Shown in pieces: positions 1-11,500 of a stretch of DNA of 64,000 nt. Position 1 is the stretch's first letter; every line of letters starts with the position of its first letter. A program made the position numbers and the translations under genes. This DNA is from Liolophura sinensis (lineage: Eukaryota > Mollusca > Polyplacophora > Chitonida > Chitonidae): positions 25,590,402-25,654,401 of the forward strand of contig NC_088301.1 in NCBI RefSeq assembly GCF_032854445.1. Reading direction: 5' to 3'. A model generated the notes under the pieces. That model saw only the letters and a program-made list of their open reading frames with translations, ran no database searches and had not been told where the DNA came from.

Positions 1-752
1 TCAGCTAAAATAACGGAAAGGAATATACCAAGATTAGTGATTGAAATTTTTACTTTAGTCTTAGATCGCATCATTATCCTGGGGCCAGGCCATGAGGAAA
101 ATGTCCCTTACATGTACCTGAGATACAACTCAAGCTCATCCTAATGTTTGGTATTCCGGTACCATTAGTTACATGGTTACTCGGTAATATTAAGGATGCA
201 GAAATATATGGTGTCATAGTATGAGGGTTACTAGCGCCATATATCTCTGTATCCTGTCACTGCATTACCATGCTGCAAAAGACACATAAATTCAGAGCAG
301 AAGACCGATACATAGGCAAATTGGTGAAGCATGAACTGAGTGAGAAACACATCTCGCCATAGGTATTATGGCAGGGTGCAGGGTGTTAGTCAGGGAGACA
401 AAAACTGCATATTTCATGCTGCCATTCTCTTTTTCTCCCTCCGCAGAGGTCATGCATTTATGACTAATCAACATCAAGCTTAGGCCTTAGCAGTTGACCT
501 AGATACGTCAAAGTTGTGTTCATGTATGTATGAAATCTTGCAGTTGATTGGCCTGAAATTCATGACCTCTGTGGAGGGAGTGATTTCAAGACAACATCAG
601 CAAGGAAATATGACATTTACTGAGTTATGAGCTGCTTCAGTGTTTATTTTGGAGTTTGTTTTTTGTTCTGGCTATTGAAAAAAGTTATTATCTTTAAAGG
701 GATTTTACATAGATTATTTTAGTGATGGCTTTGTACATGTACAGTGCACATG

Positions 753-876
753 TTTATTTTATTTATTTATTTATTTTATTGGTGTTTTACGCCGTATTCG
801 GGAATGTTTAACTTATACAACGACAGCGAGCATTATGATGGGAGGAAGCCAGGCACATCTCGGGAGAAACCCAGGT
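753..876 (-). mobile_element. SINE family 1, 3' fragment
   Basis: An ATTT-repeat tail is followed by the family's 3' domain (GTGTTTTACGCCGTATTC, then the GCATTATGATGGGAGGAAG region) read on the minus strand. The tRNA-derived head is missing, so this is a 5'-truncated and diverged copy. Confidence 0.8.
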
Positions 877-1710
877 CCCTTCGCAGTACATATACAGTGT
901 ATTTCGTGTCTAGCATACACAAGCATGCATATTGTACGGTCCCAGTATGTACATGTACATGTAAACATGTAGCGTATGAGGAATTATTGGTTAATATGAG
1001 GGTGGATTTACGTATTTACATGTAAATAATACTACAGAAAGGAAGAACATGCTTTTCATGCATGTTTAATAAGATTGCATCAAGATATATAGCCTTGAGA
1101 CCAATCAATATACCTGTCTTCAGGTTACTTAAGACTGTTGACTGTCATCTCCCCACATACAGTAGACATCCAGATCATTGTACAGGTAGAAGGGGTTATG
1201 ATGAATCTGATTGTGAAGTCTAAAGCCTGTTTAGGTAGGCTTATCACAGGTCTGTACCAATTTGAGCCTGTTCTTAATATCATAATAATGTCATTCAGTC
1301 GCCAGACAAATATAGTTATTTTTGTTAGATCTACACTACAGGTACATGTGCCTCTGGCTGATATGGAACACTTCAACAAGGGGGAAAATCCAGGCTACAT
1401 GTAGATCTGCATGTTTTTCATGTTGAAAGTCATGATCAAAGCAGACCTTTTAGTAGATTGTTTTTGCCCTTCTTTGCATTTTGTAAAATGATCGTGTAAA
1501 TGGAACTACTCTTAATAGTTCAGCAAATTACTTACATGTACATATAAAAGTAACTAAATTTTTAGTTATGTTAGATATATGTCTTATGTGTGTATATCTT
1601 AATTAATACAAAACTAAAGGATGTAAATTTGTTGTTGTGTTTCATGAGTGACATGTATTAAATGTCTTACAGTAGAAGTACACATACAGACCCTATAACA
1701 CATGTACCGG

Positions 1711-2194
1711 TACTCTAATTTCTCAACCTTTTCGCATGTGAAAGAGCAACTTTCAGTGCAATTTATGCACAGTTTTGATTTGATTATGGGGAGAAAATTA
1801 CTTGAATAAAAGAAACCTTTATTTATAGAGGGTAGAGCTCTGTCAAATATAACAATTTGCTCTTCCCAGAGGCCCTCTGTAACAATACATGAACATTAAA
1901 TAAGTACAAACAGTACATGGAATTCCATTTTTTCATACATAACATGAAAATAGTCAATAATACATCACTATATGTATATCCTCTTATATCAATTTACTAG
2001 TTGAAATACTCTTTCAAATAACATGACTTAAAAGCAGAAAGTGATCATGCCGTTTTGATTAGACAACATTGGTTGGATTAACCAATATCAAAGCTTCACA
2101 AAAAGTCTAATGTAATAAGTGTACACCAAATATTACCCTCAGAATATGCTTGATTAAACACCTTGCAAACATGTAAAAAGGATGAATTACAGTA
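1711..2194 (+). mobile_element. MITE family A copy 1, interrupted
   Basis: The left end, TACTCTAATTTCTCAACC, and the right end, GGATGAATTACAGTA, form the family's terminal inverted repeats of about 25 bp. The internal stretch AAGAGCAACTTTCAGTGCAA matches the copies at 3686 and 14482. The middle is split by about 260 bp (roughly 1801-2061) absent from the other copies, which is probably a later insertion. The TA ends suggest a Tc1/mariner-type target, which is inference. Confidence 0.65.
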
Positions 2195-2430
2195 GTGAAC
2201 AAGAAAATTCACCTCTTACGGTGGATATCAGTAGACCTACACATATGTCGACATACTTCATATATGTACACAATGTACAGTTCAACCAAATGGTATACAT
2301 GTGTGATGCACAGTGTATAATTAAGAATTATTAGCCAATGAAACCAAGATTTTGGGTCATGCATGTTTTAGTACGGTACACATTATTGGCTTTATTGATT
2401 TTTTTGTCGACTTTTCTTTGTATTCCTCAG

Positions 2431-2699
2431 AAAAAGTGGCTGTGAAGATATTGGACAAAACAAAATTAGACCAAAAAACACAGCGTCTTCTGTCTCGGGA
2501 AATTGGTAGCATGGACAAAATGCACCATCCAAATATCATTCGTCTGTACGAAGTCGTGGAGACGTTAGCGAAGCTGCACATCGTGATGGAGTATGCCGGT
2601 GGTGGAGAACTTTTCAACAAAATAACCAATGAAGGAAAGATTGTCGAGTCCGAGGCAAAAATTGTCTATGCTCAAGTTATAGCTGCTCTGGAACATATG
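2431..2699 (+). CDS. NIM1K: NIM1K exon: kinase N-lobe and hinge
   Basis: The acceptor tattcctcag precedes 2431 and the donor atg|gtgaga follows 2699. The exon is 269 bp and enters in phase 1, so one base comes from the missing upstream exon; it exits in phase 0. It encodes the VAVK lysine, the SREI glutamate helix, the hinge [10 protein letters not shown] and the sequence up to ALEHM just before the catalytic loop. Confidence 0.93.
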
Positions 2700-5600
2700 G
2701 TGAGAATCAAATTTATTTCTTATACATATATACATGCGTATATAAACTTATATATATATGTATACATATATACATAATGGCTGTACGCTTAAATGGTGGA
2801 CTCTCTTTTTAGCCAGTAAGCCTCTGTTAATGAGGTTGTGTCCATTCTCACTTGTTTGGTTGCAGTTTTAAAATGTTTAAGTCAAGTTAGCCGTAAAAAT
2901 TCCCTTTTTTGTGTAATCAGACCCGTCAGAAAAATAGGGTCGGTCAGAAGGGAATTTTATTTCTTATTCTTGGTAATGAAAAAGATAGGAATATTAAAGG
3001 ATACATAAAATGCTTCTTTGTTATTTCTCAGTATGCAGTTTAGGATGTGTCGTAAAATATAAAAGTATTAAAAATCTTCTCAGTTTTCATCTTGAGGTGT
3101 AAAAATGGCTTTAAACTACAGTTTTCCTAACCTCTTAGCAGTTAATGAAGTGTTCAACCATTGACAGAAAATATGCTTAAAACACATGTACAGAGGTGCC
3201 TTAAAGACAAGAGAAAAAGATTTTAAATATTTGTGGCATGAGTTTCTTCATTTGTCTTTAAACTATTTTCTTCATTTAAGGAATTCCTTTTCATGTATCC
3301 TTTAACATGCATGGAGGGAAAAAATTGTCGTGGTTTCTTTCATTTGCTTTGTTAATGAAAACTACTTTGGCAATGGCCAAGTGGTTATAAGATTTTCCAA
3401 TCAGGAGGAATGATTGATTAGGATTAAACATTAAATTGGCAGAATTTCTGCAATATCTTGCCAATTGATCACTAGGGCACACTGGATGTCATGGGTTCAG
3501 ATTAAGTTTTGGACTGGGAATTTTTGGAATTACATGTATACATGTACATGCTTTTGTGACAAACAACTGTCAAGGATGACTGTGTACCTCTTTGCACAAT
3601 TTAACCACTTTTCACTGAAGATCACTTCTCTTTCACTAATATGTAGGACATATATCTTCTCTATGCCACACATGGGATAGCTCATTACCCTAGTTCCTCA
3701 ACCTTTTCGCATATGGAAGAGCAACTTTCAGTCCAAATTATGCATATTTGTATTTTGATTTTAGAGATAAAACTACACTGGCTGGTTTGACCAGTTTCAG
3801 GGCTTCACAAAAATTACAACTTTAACAGTCTACAAAGAAGAATGCCTTCAGAATATGCTTGTAACACTTAGCAAACATGCAAAAAGGTTACAAAGGTAGT
3901 GAGTTGAAAAGTGGTTTATCCATGGTACTCTTTCTTCACTCGTTTTCACCACAATCAAGCAAAAAATTCTTGCGTATAACATTAAATCAAAGGTCAAAAA
4001 TAAAGAAATTGTGGTATTGCTGTGATTTAGGCCCCTAATTTACAAAAGAAAGACGGAAAATTTTGTTCACTTTTACTGGTATTCATCTCAGTTCTCCCTA
4101 AAAAGATTGATTCTTCCATGTCTGTTGCATTATGTTATTGCAAGCATGACATGTAGTGAAAGCCTGTGAGGCGTTGCGATTAATGAACCTTGTGGACTTG
4201 GCAGTAAAAATATTACATTGTATATGTAATAGCTTTTGTCACGGCAGTTTGAGGTGCTGCGTTGTAGGCGTTAAATGCCCTGAAACTTTAATGTTGTCGT
4301 GCAAAACTGTTTGTGGTCAACACCACATTGTTTTCACCATGTGGACATCTGCATACAATTGTGACACAGCATCCAGGCGCTGTGCATTACATCAGCACGA
4401 TGGGGCTGTTAATACAGGTGACATTTTAACCTTCACGGCATAACTCACGGCATATTAGCGTGCAGGAGCATATTTACATGTACACCTGCTTCTACCGCCA
4501 TTAGGCTGCCAGCTTTTACATAATCAAGCTTCAAAATGTCTTTCTCATTAAAAGGAGTTTTTCATTTTGACACTCCATATGTATGACTGGTAAAAGTCTA
4601 CGGCTAAAACTGCTTTCTTTTTTTCAGCCTGAATATTGTATCTGCTCTCTTGTGTTTGCTTTCCTTTCTTTCTGGGCAACATGTGGTATACGTGCACTGT
4701 ATCTGCTAATATATTTGATGTACTTATCCTGTTTTATGATTTACTTAATGAATATTTAACTAATGTGATGACAACTGTGTGTTTTGTTGGAGGGAATCAT
4801 ACCTAGCTAGGTACATGTGCATATATGTGAAAAAAAACACCTGCTGACTGAAAAACTGTAAGTTCTTTTCTGAGGGACCTCAATATCTCTCTATGCCTGT
4901 GAATGACATAAGGCCAGTATTACAATAGAAGAACATGTAGAGTAAATGGCCAGTGACTAGTGTTTCACAGTTTGCCTGATCTTAAAAGCTCTATTGATCT
5001 GAGTGTTGTGAGGTTTGTGTGGGATGCAGTCAGATATTCTACATTCCTTTTTGGGCAAAATACTAGGTTACCCTAAATGACCATAAATTTTGTTGATGAC
5101 AAACTTCCCCGTTTTTCCTGATTCTGGCAGCTGTTGATTTTAGAAAAGTGTTTTGAGTTTTTCTTGGAACATTGGGATGATATTCTGCTGGAAGATTGTA
5201 GGTTTCAGCACCAAAAATAATCTTTTGTGACATTTGTTTGCCTCTAAAAATGCACTTTTGTGGGTGAAACTGTAGGGTATTTACCATAAATAGAGAATAT
5301 ACAATGAATGACTCTTTATATCAGATTTTCTTAAATGAGTGGTGTAATTTTCAATGAATGACTCTTTATATCAGATTTTATTAAATGAGTGGTGTAATTT
5401 TCAAATGAAAATTACATCACAAGTTTAACAAATCTGATATAATGGGTCTCGAATTGCATATCCTATTTATCCCATAATTTATTTTGAGCAGTTTAAGGTG
5501 GTTGATAGAGAAGGCAGCATTTGTTTGTTTTGACAAGTATGTAAATGAGATGCGTACGGATATCAGTGTTTGTGAAAAGGTTGGGACCGGACCATACATT

Positions 5601-8444
5601 TCCCAAAATATATTTCTAGAAAACATTGAGGAAATCTGTGATTCCTGTGAACAGAAAACATAACACAATCCACTAGTGTGATAATATGACGAGCTTTCAT
5701 TTCTTTTGAAAATATCAGCTTTCATAACTGCTCATTTGTCGAAATGTTTGGCTCCAAACTTATCATATTCGATGTAGAAAATAGAATGAAAATGATCTAA
5801 GAATAATCTTGAGGTACACAGGTACAGATGAGTTCATACACACGAGATTCCTTGGTGCTCTACATATATTGCGGTAACTTTGTAGGTGTTTAATTTCATG
5901 AAAATCTGATACCGAGGGATGCTGCTGGCGTTGACGCCTGACACAATCACGGTTGAACTTGTGTTTGTGAATACCTTGTTTTAGGTGTCTACAGTGTTAA
6001 GCATTTCATTTCTTTTTACCAACATGGGCTCTTTTTTTGCATGTAATGAAGATAAATTTTATTCCTGTCCAGTGTACCAAAAACTTAACAGTTTAGGCAC
6101 CAAGAAACCACAGTCACGGTGTAGTAAGTGGTCACTGGCCTGGCTTTTTTTAAAACAGCAACTAACAATAGAATAATAAAAATTTGGGGGTTATTTTATA
6201 TAACCACTGATATATTGAAAATTTACATCACTGTTGTTATATCACGGACACGGACCAATTATGGGATAAATGTGTACTCTGTAAGATGAATCGAAAGTGT
6301 GATCTCCTTAGTAACAAATGGCATGTGTGAAGAAAACGGTCCTCCCAATGTCATTGCATACAAAAATGCCTATTTTTGAATCGTTGTCAGCAATCTTGTA
6401 TTCATTGGATTTTTGTGTAACTTTCAGCTATCGACATAGTCCTGAGTATTTCTGCAGAGCTTTCGTATGTTACTTTGTACAGCTAGGCCGTACTAGTCGC
6501 TAGCGAGGTGCCAAAAAGTGATGTTTTCCTCAGTGCTTTAATATTGGGCGGCCATTTCGACACAAAAGGATGAGCATGTGACCCCCAACTTCCGACCTGT
6601 CTTACAGAATGTGTCCAGTTATTCAGTGAACATCTTTCTGGTGGACCAATGCGGTCACTGTGAGTTCAAGTCCAGCTCATGCTGGCTTCCTCTCTGGCCG
6701 AAAGTGGGAAGGTCTGCCAGCAACCTGCGGATGGTCGTGGGTTTCCCCCGGGCTGTGCCTGGTTTCCACCCACTATAATGCTGGCCGCCGTCGTATAAGT
6801 GAAATATTCTTGAGTACGGCGTAAAACACCAAGCAAATAAACAAATCTTTCTGGTGGTGCACTATTTGCCCATTATCACCAGTATTTTGTGAAGTTTGCT
6901 TCATAGTGGTAATGAGGGAATAATTAGAACAAACTGCAAAGAAGATTGGAGAACAGACTGTATGTGTGCGTGTATTCAAAATTTGAAATTCTCATTTTTA
7001 GATTTTAGCAATTTAAACTGTTATCGATTACCTTGCCAAGGCAGACACTGACTTTACAGACACAATTTGCAGTATACGCGCGTATCCCCCCAAAAATAAA
7101 ATCCTTTTTTTTTTCGGGCCTTGTTAGCACATACCACAAAAGCAACATATTCCCTGTTGCTCCAGTACTCATACATGTGTGAGATATTGTCCAACCAAGC
7201 TGAAAGTTCTCCTCAGCCAACCCATGTAGCATGCTATTGGTTTGCCTGAAGTTCACGGCTGGTCACCATATCCATTTACCCCAGTAGCATGTCTGTAGTC
7301 AATAAACAGGTGGAGGTAAGCTGAATTGTAGCAGACTGCTTGAAGCCTAGCATGCTAGTAGTGAGCTAGAAGCAAACTGTTTACTGCTTGTGCTTCACCT
7401 TGTGTATTCATTCTCATTGTCAACACATGGCCTCTCTCTGTCCCAGATGCTTGCTCACTGTTACTGTTGGGCCCTTGGCCACTAAGGATTCAGTCAGGAA
7501 GTTTGTATGATGCACCCGGTGAAGTTTTGTGGTTTGCTACAGGGTGTCTAATCTCCTCCACCTACTGTCACAATTGTTAGAACTCACTGAGCACTGTATT
7601 AAACACTAATCAAATAAACATTGTCATCATATACAAAAGGAACAATAATTTACGTGTTATTTTCCACTCTTTTTTTTTCTCTTTTTTTTTTCTAATTCAG
7701 CATGAAAAGAACATCATCCACAGGGATCTCAAGGCAGAAAATGTGTTCTATGCTGGGCCACGTTTTGTGAAGGTCGGAGACTTTGGCTTTAGTACGACGT
7801 GCCGCCCTGACCAAACTCTGAACACTTTCTGTGGCTCCCCGCCTTACGCCGCCCCAGAGTTGTTTAAGGACGAGCATTACTACGGCGCCTTTGTGGACAT
7901 CTGGGCCATGGGAATTATGCTCTACTTCATGGTCTGTGGCGTGATGCCATTCCGTGCTGAGACAGTGTCCAAGCTGAAAAAGTGCATTCTAGAAGGGAGC
8001 TTTGTCATTCCCCCATTTGTGTCAGACAGTTGTCAGTTTCTTATTCGAGGAATACTGAAGCCGATTCCCCATGACAGGTTCACCCTGTCAGAAATACGGC
8101 GCAGTGATTGGCTGGAGGGTCAGGAATTCCCTGAGGCCCTTCCGCCGTACAACATGAACCCTAGTGAAGCAGGGGTGGAGCTGACGGAGGAGGAGTTAGA
8201 AACACGAGCGATTCTCCACGACCTGGGTATAAAGGAGGAGCACATCATTCAGTGCCATGGGAAAGATTCCCGTAGCTCAATTAATGGCACGTACAGAATT
8301 GTCTTGCACAAAGTGCAGAGGAAACGATCAGGTCGGGTGATCGACCCCGGTCCAGAGTTCGAAGCAGAGAAAGCAGAGGACAGCAAGAACAGCAAAACCC
8401 AACGCAACAACAAAAAGTCATCCAAATTCTGTGTGATACTGTAG
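2431..8444 (+). CDS. NIM1K: Serine/threonine kinase NIM1 (AMPK-related), 3' part of gene
   Basis: This gene encodes a cytoplasmic Ser/Thr kinase of the AMPK-related (CAMKL) group. Two exons are visible, 2431-2699 and 7701-8444, joined in phase 0 across a 5.0-kb intron. They carry the VAVK lysine (subdomain II), LSREI (the alpha-C glutamate), HRDLKAEN (catalytic loop), DFG and the activation segment [14 protein letters not shown]. The threonine in that segment is where LKB1 phosphorylates this kinase group. As remembered, vertebrate NIM1 matches closely through [31 protein letters not shown] and the tail SKFC-x-IL. The Gly-rich loop and N-terminus belong to upstream exons not found in 1-2430, so the gene is partial. 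The C-terminal CVIL resembles a prenylation motif. Related kinases (MARK, BRSK, SNRK) lack this combination of tail and activation segment. Confidence 0.95.
3022..3210 (+). repeat. Interspersed repeat family C, copy 1
   Basis: This copy shares TTTCATCTTGAGGTGTAAAA, TGGCTTTAAACTAC and the 'CCATTGACAGAAAATATGC' segment with the copy at 16810-17029. It is diverged and lies in the NIM1K intron. It is probably a MITE, but its inverted ends are worn. Confidence 0.55.
3686..3898 (+). mobile_element. MITE family A copy 2
   Basis: The left end TACCCTAGTTCCTCAACC faces the right end GCAAAAAGGTTACAAAGGTA, and the two are inverted matches. The body includes AGTTTCAGGGCTTCACAAAA and TCAGAATATGCTTG, also found in copies 1, 3 and 4. 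At about 213 bp it is too small to code for a transposase. Confidence 0.7.
5069..5279 (+). mobile_element. MITE family B copy 1
   Basis: It begins TACCCTAAATGACC and ends GTAGGGTA, a worn inverted repeat. Internal matches to the copy at 16168 include TTTTTCCTGATT, GTGTTTTGAG, TTTTCTTGGAAC and GGGATGATATTCT. It is non-coding, about 211 bp, and lies in the NIM1K intron. Confidence 0.7.
5302..5450. repeat. 50-bp tandem duplication plus inverted arm (foldback)
   Basis: Two direct copies of a 50-bp unit, at 5302-5351 and 5352-5401, both contain ACTCTTTATATCAGATTTT and GAGTGGTGTAATTTTC. An inverted copy at about 5405-5450 reads GAAAATTACATCACAAG to AAATCTGATATAATGGGTC. The transcript of this intron could fold into a near-continuous hairpin with a very short loop. 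Confidence 0.8.
6632..6857 (+). mobile_element. SINE family 1, 5'-truncated, with target-site duplication
   Basis: The 13-bp direct repeat ATCTTTCTGGTGG, at 6632-6644 and 6845-6857, flanks a plus-strand SINE of about 200 bp. The copy starts inside the tRNA-derived part, keeps the B-box-like GTGAGTTCAAGTCC, and runs through the 3' domain to an AAATAAAC tail. The intact duplication implies a fairly recent LINE-driven insertion. Confidence 0.92.
7701..8444 (+). CDS. NIM1K: NIM1K terminal coding exon: kinase C-lobe and tail
   Basis: The acceptor is a poly-T tract ending ctaattcag at 7700. The 247-codon exon begins [10 protein letters not shown] and ends CVIL then TAG at 8442-8444. It carries HRD, DFG, the APE motif, the [11 protein letters not shown] helix and the C-terminal region [11 protein letters not shown] with [17 protein letters not shown], which matches the NIM1 C-terminal domain as remembered. 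The exon is more GC-rich than the surrounding introns. Confidence 0.95.
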   Translation, partial: HEKNIIHRDLKAENVFYAGPRFVKVGDFGFSTTCRPDQTLNTFCGSPPYAAPELFKDEHYYGAFVDIWAMGIMLYFMVCGVMPFRAETVSKLKKCILEGSFVIPPFVSDSCQFLIRGILKPIPHDRFTLSEIRRSDWLEGQEFPEALPPYNMNPSEAGVELTEEELETRAILHDLGIKEEHIIQCHGKDSRSSINGTYRIVLHKVQRKRSGRVIDPGPEFEAEKAEDSKNSKTQRNNKKSSKFCVIL

Positions 8445-8550
8445 TGCTCCTCCAATAGTAGGCTCAGTGACTTGTTATTCCACGTTGGACATACAGCAAC
8501 ATTGTGATATTTCTTTATATAGTTGGTAAAAAATTTATTTTTACAAAAAC

Positions 8551-8556
8551 AATAAA
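8551..8556 (+). promoter_or_regulatory. Possible NIM1K polyadenylation signal
   Basis: AATAAA lies 107 bases after the NIM1K stop codon and is the first canonical hexamer downstream. It would give a very short 3' UTR, and later signals may also be used. Confidence 0.45.
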
Positions 8557-8559
8557 TCC

Positions 8560-11500
8560 ACAGCCGTCCTTTCTGAGTGTAAAAGTATATCATTATGAGT
8601 GTTTTACTGACTGTTATGCTGGTATGCATGTGGGGATATTATTGGCACAAGTAAGTATTGTCTCCATTGGGCTAGTCTGAGTAGTCTCATTTGGTCATCA
8701 AAATATTTATGCTTTATACAGTTTTCTTTTTATTTGTACAAGCTGTTTTTATTCACTTCGTCCTCCTTATCCATACTCTCTTTTTGTTTCTGTCTTGTTT
8801 AAGATAAATTATTTTGCCTGACACAGTATTTCCGTTGTACATAGTGTATTAAGTGGTACACATGGTTTAATGAGTCCTTCATATTCCTCATAATGCGATT
8901 ATTTTTTTTTTTCCATTTTTTTCTTACATAATTAATATCCCTTTGTGAAAGCTTAAAATTATGTATTACAAAGTGACTAATTTTATCACATGATTTGTTT
9001 CCCCAAAGTTGATTATTGTTAATGTTTATTGTTTTTATATCTTTTTTTATGTTTGCCTTCTTAAACATATGAATTTATGGGAGCCTGATTTTACCCTTGC
9101 TCATGGTTTATGAAATACAGTCAGCTGGATCTGACTTTAAAATGTATGTTGCCCTGAAAAATTGTTGGATCCATAGAGATCACCGAAGAACTTAATACAG
9201 GGCTAAGAAGACATTTGTTTTAAAGTCAATAGATAAATTATATAAATTCAAAATTTGGTTTTAGTCAAAGGGTTATATGTGTGTGTGTGTGTTGAAGAAG
9301 GAGTGGGAGGGCACAGGGGCAGTGGATTGACAGAGGAGATATATCTATATCAGTGATACAGCATGTACTTGCTACCTTATTGAACTGGATATTGAATTAG
9401 CCTAATTTTGTAAAGCTCTAAATTTCATTCGGAATCTTTAAATTTTAATAATATTAGAATCAAGTACATGTACATGTAGTATGAAATTAATTATTACTGT
9501 TATTTTTTTTTTTTTTTTTTTTTTTACTCTCACATTTTTCGCTCAGAGATTGTTAGAGTATATATTTATTATTATGTATGTATTCTACCTTTGTAACCTT
9601 TTTGAATCTATTGAATCTATTAAAGGAAACATGCATTACCTGACCACTTCCACATCACTGTTTTGTTTATAATACCATTGATAATCTCTGTGGGTTCGAC
9701 AGTAAATATTGGTAATGTGTGATTGCATGATTGAACAGTGGTACGTATGCGAAGTATTTGAACATTTCACGCACGTTGGTGGTCACTGTGCTAAGGTTCT
9801 ACAGCCTCCAGCCATATCATGCGGTACATGTAGCAATATGCCTTTGGATGTATGAAATTTCTGAAAACACAACATACTAGATGGCCATTTCCAGGTGTGA
9901 ATGTTGCAATAGCTACAGAATTCAGAAAAAAATTCACTGTCATTTGACACTTGGGGCCCCTTGTTAACACCTTAAGAATATAACACCTTTTTCACTTACT
10001 GCAGCCAATCCCTTGACTGTATTGAATACTGCAGCTAGTTCCACCCATTTATGGGTAAGTCACTTTGCAAGGTCATCCAATGATATTTTTCAGTGCATAT
10101 CTTCAGTTACGTGTATTTTTCTAAATCAATATTCTGTAATCATATTTGCCCTGCACACTGCAACCAATTCTGATTGGTGACAAAAACTCCATCATCAAGG
10201 CGCTGCATGGAGTCAACCATCAAGGGATGAAGGAACGACCTCTAACATAAAGAAATGCGTAGGTGAGGATAGAAGATAATAAAATTTGACAGACTGACAG
10301 ATACACCAACAAACAGACATGGTGAATATAAAGTCATTTGTTGCAGCTAAAACTGTGCGGATTGCTGTTTCAGTGAAGGCTAGAGTTGATTTCGTTTTGA
10401 AGCTTGTCAGAGTGATGCTCTTGACCTATGGGTTTAATCCAATCTACTAGGTAGCTGGTTAAGACTTCCTCATGAACCAAATTGAATCTTTTTTTCCATT
10501 TTCCCACGTGATCTGATCTAAATTTAGAAGCTGAATGTTTCAAATGTAAATTTATGCCTTTGACTGTAAATTTATGCATTTGACTGCAAAGGTTTTTCAT
10601 CTGAAACTGAAAGTTATCACATGTAAATACAAAGTGGTGATTTTGGTCCATCCTCAAAAAATCCTTTGTGACACAACCTGATCAGAAAAAAGGAAAAGTT
10701 TTCAGGTTTATGATGGCCAAAGAAGGAAATAAAGGAAACACGGAGAAGAAAGAAAGAAATTCAATTGATGCCCAATAAAAACTTCAGAGTAATTAGGCCC
10801 TTTGTTGGAGGATTCCTCCCCCCACCCACAGCCCTTACATGAACATATTTGTGATGTTGGCCTCGGGTTACATTTTACTATTACTCTGTATACATGTATC
10901 GGCATTATACGTGTGGGTATATGCACTTTGTAGAGCTCTGTTTGGCCATAAACAAATGCTGTAACTTGCTAAAAGCCTGTTCCTGCATTATTTCTTGATT
11001 ACTGTTGTGGTCACATGCTGTTCATAAGCCACGTCATGTCATCAGTGTGGGTGAGAAATTCAGGTAGCATCCAAGGGTACCAGTGTCTAATTTGACCCAC
11101 ACGTTTTAACGTTGATAGCTTTATAAAGTAACTTTCTCGCTTAATGTAACTCAGGCCCAAGCTGTGTAGCCTGTTGTTCATTCCTGCCTTTGCAATGGCA
11201 GTTTGTGGCCAAGCTTCTAACGTTATACTCGTGTATTATAAGAGAACAATAATCAATCTGGCACAGAGACCCCCACATTGTGCATTCCTACAGGTAGACC
11301 TTGTAACCACCTGCTCGGCTTGGCACCTGTTGGCTTGATTAATACTTCCAGGAGGTTGAAAATGTACATGTGCAATCACGCATTCTATTGCCAGGTTATG
11401 CATGTTAATGGATAGAAATCAACCAACCAGAATTACTGGATGTTGCCAATCTCAGGGAAAGATGCCAGATCTATACACACAGCTGGAGGTTTTCAGCAAA

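Larger units (their letters stand above)
1..2430. other. NIM1K upstream intron, no coding exon found
   Basis: This AT-rich stretch ends at the phase-1 acceptor of the first visible NIM1K exon. I looked for the missing Gly-rich-loop exon (GSGNFSQVK-like) in all frames and did not find it. It holds a SINE fragment (753-876) and an interrupted MITE (1711-2194). Confidence 0.6.
2700..7700 (+). other. NIM1K intron, 5.0 kb
   Basis: The intron lies between atg|gtgaga and ctaattcag|cat. It contains no plausible coding exon. It holds an AT-rich microsatellite near 2736-2776, one copy each of MITE families A and B, repeat C, the 5302 foldback and a truncated SINE. The rest shows nothing recognisable. 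Confidence 0.75.

Noticed and set aside
2352-2430. Upstream extension of the NIM1K exon frame to an ATG at 2352
   Set aside because: A good acceptor ends at 2430 and family similarity begins exactly there. The upstream peptide is unrelated, so it is intron.
9481-9672. 63-codon plus-strand frame
   Set aside because: The start is a poly-T tract giving a Phe run; no conserved sequence follows.
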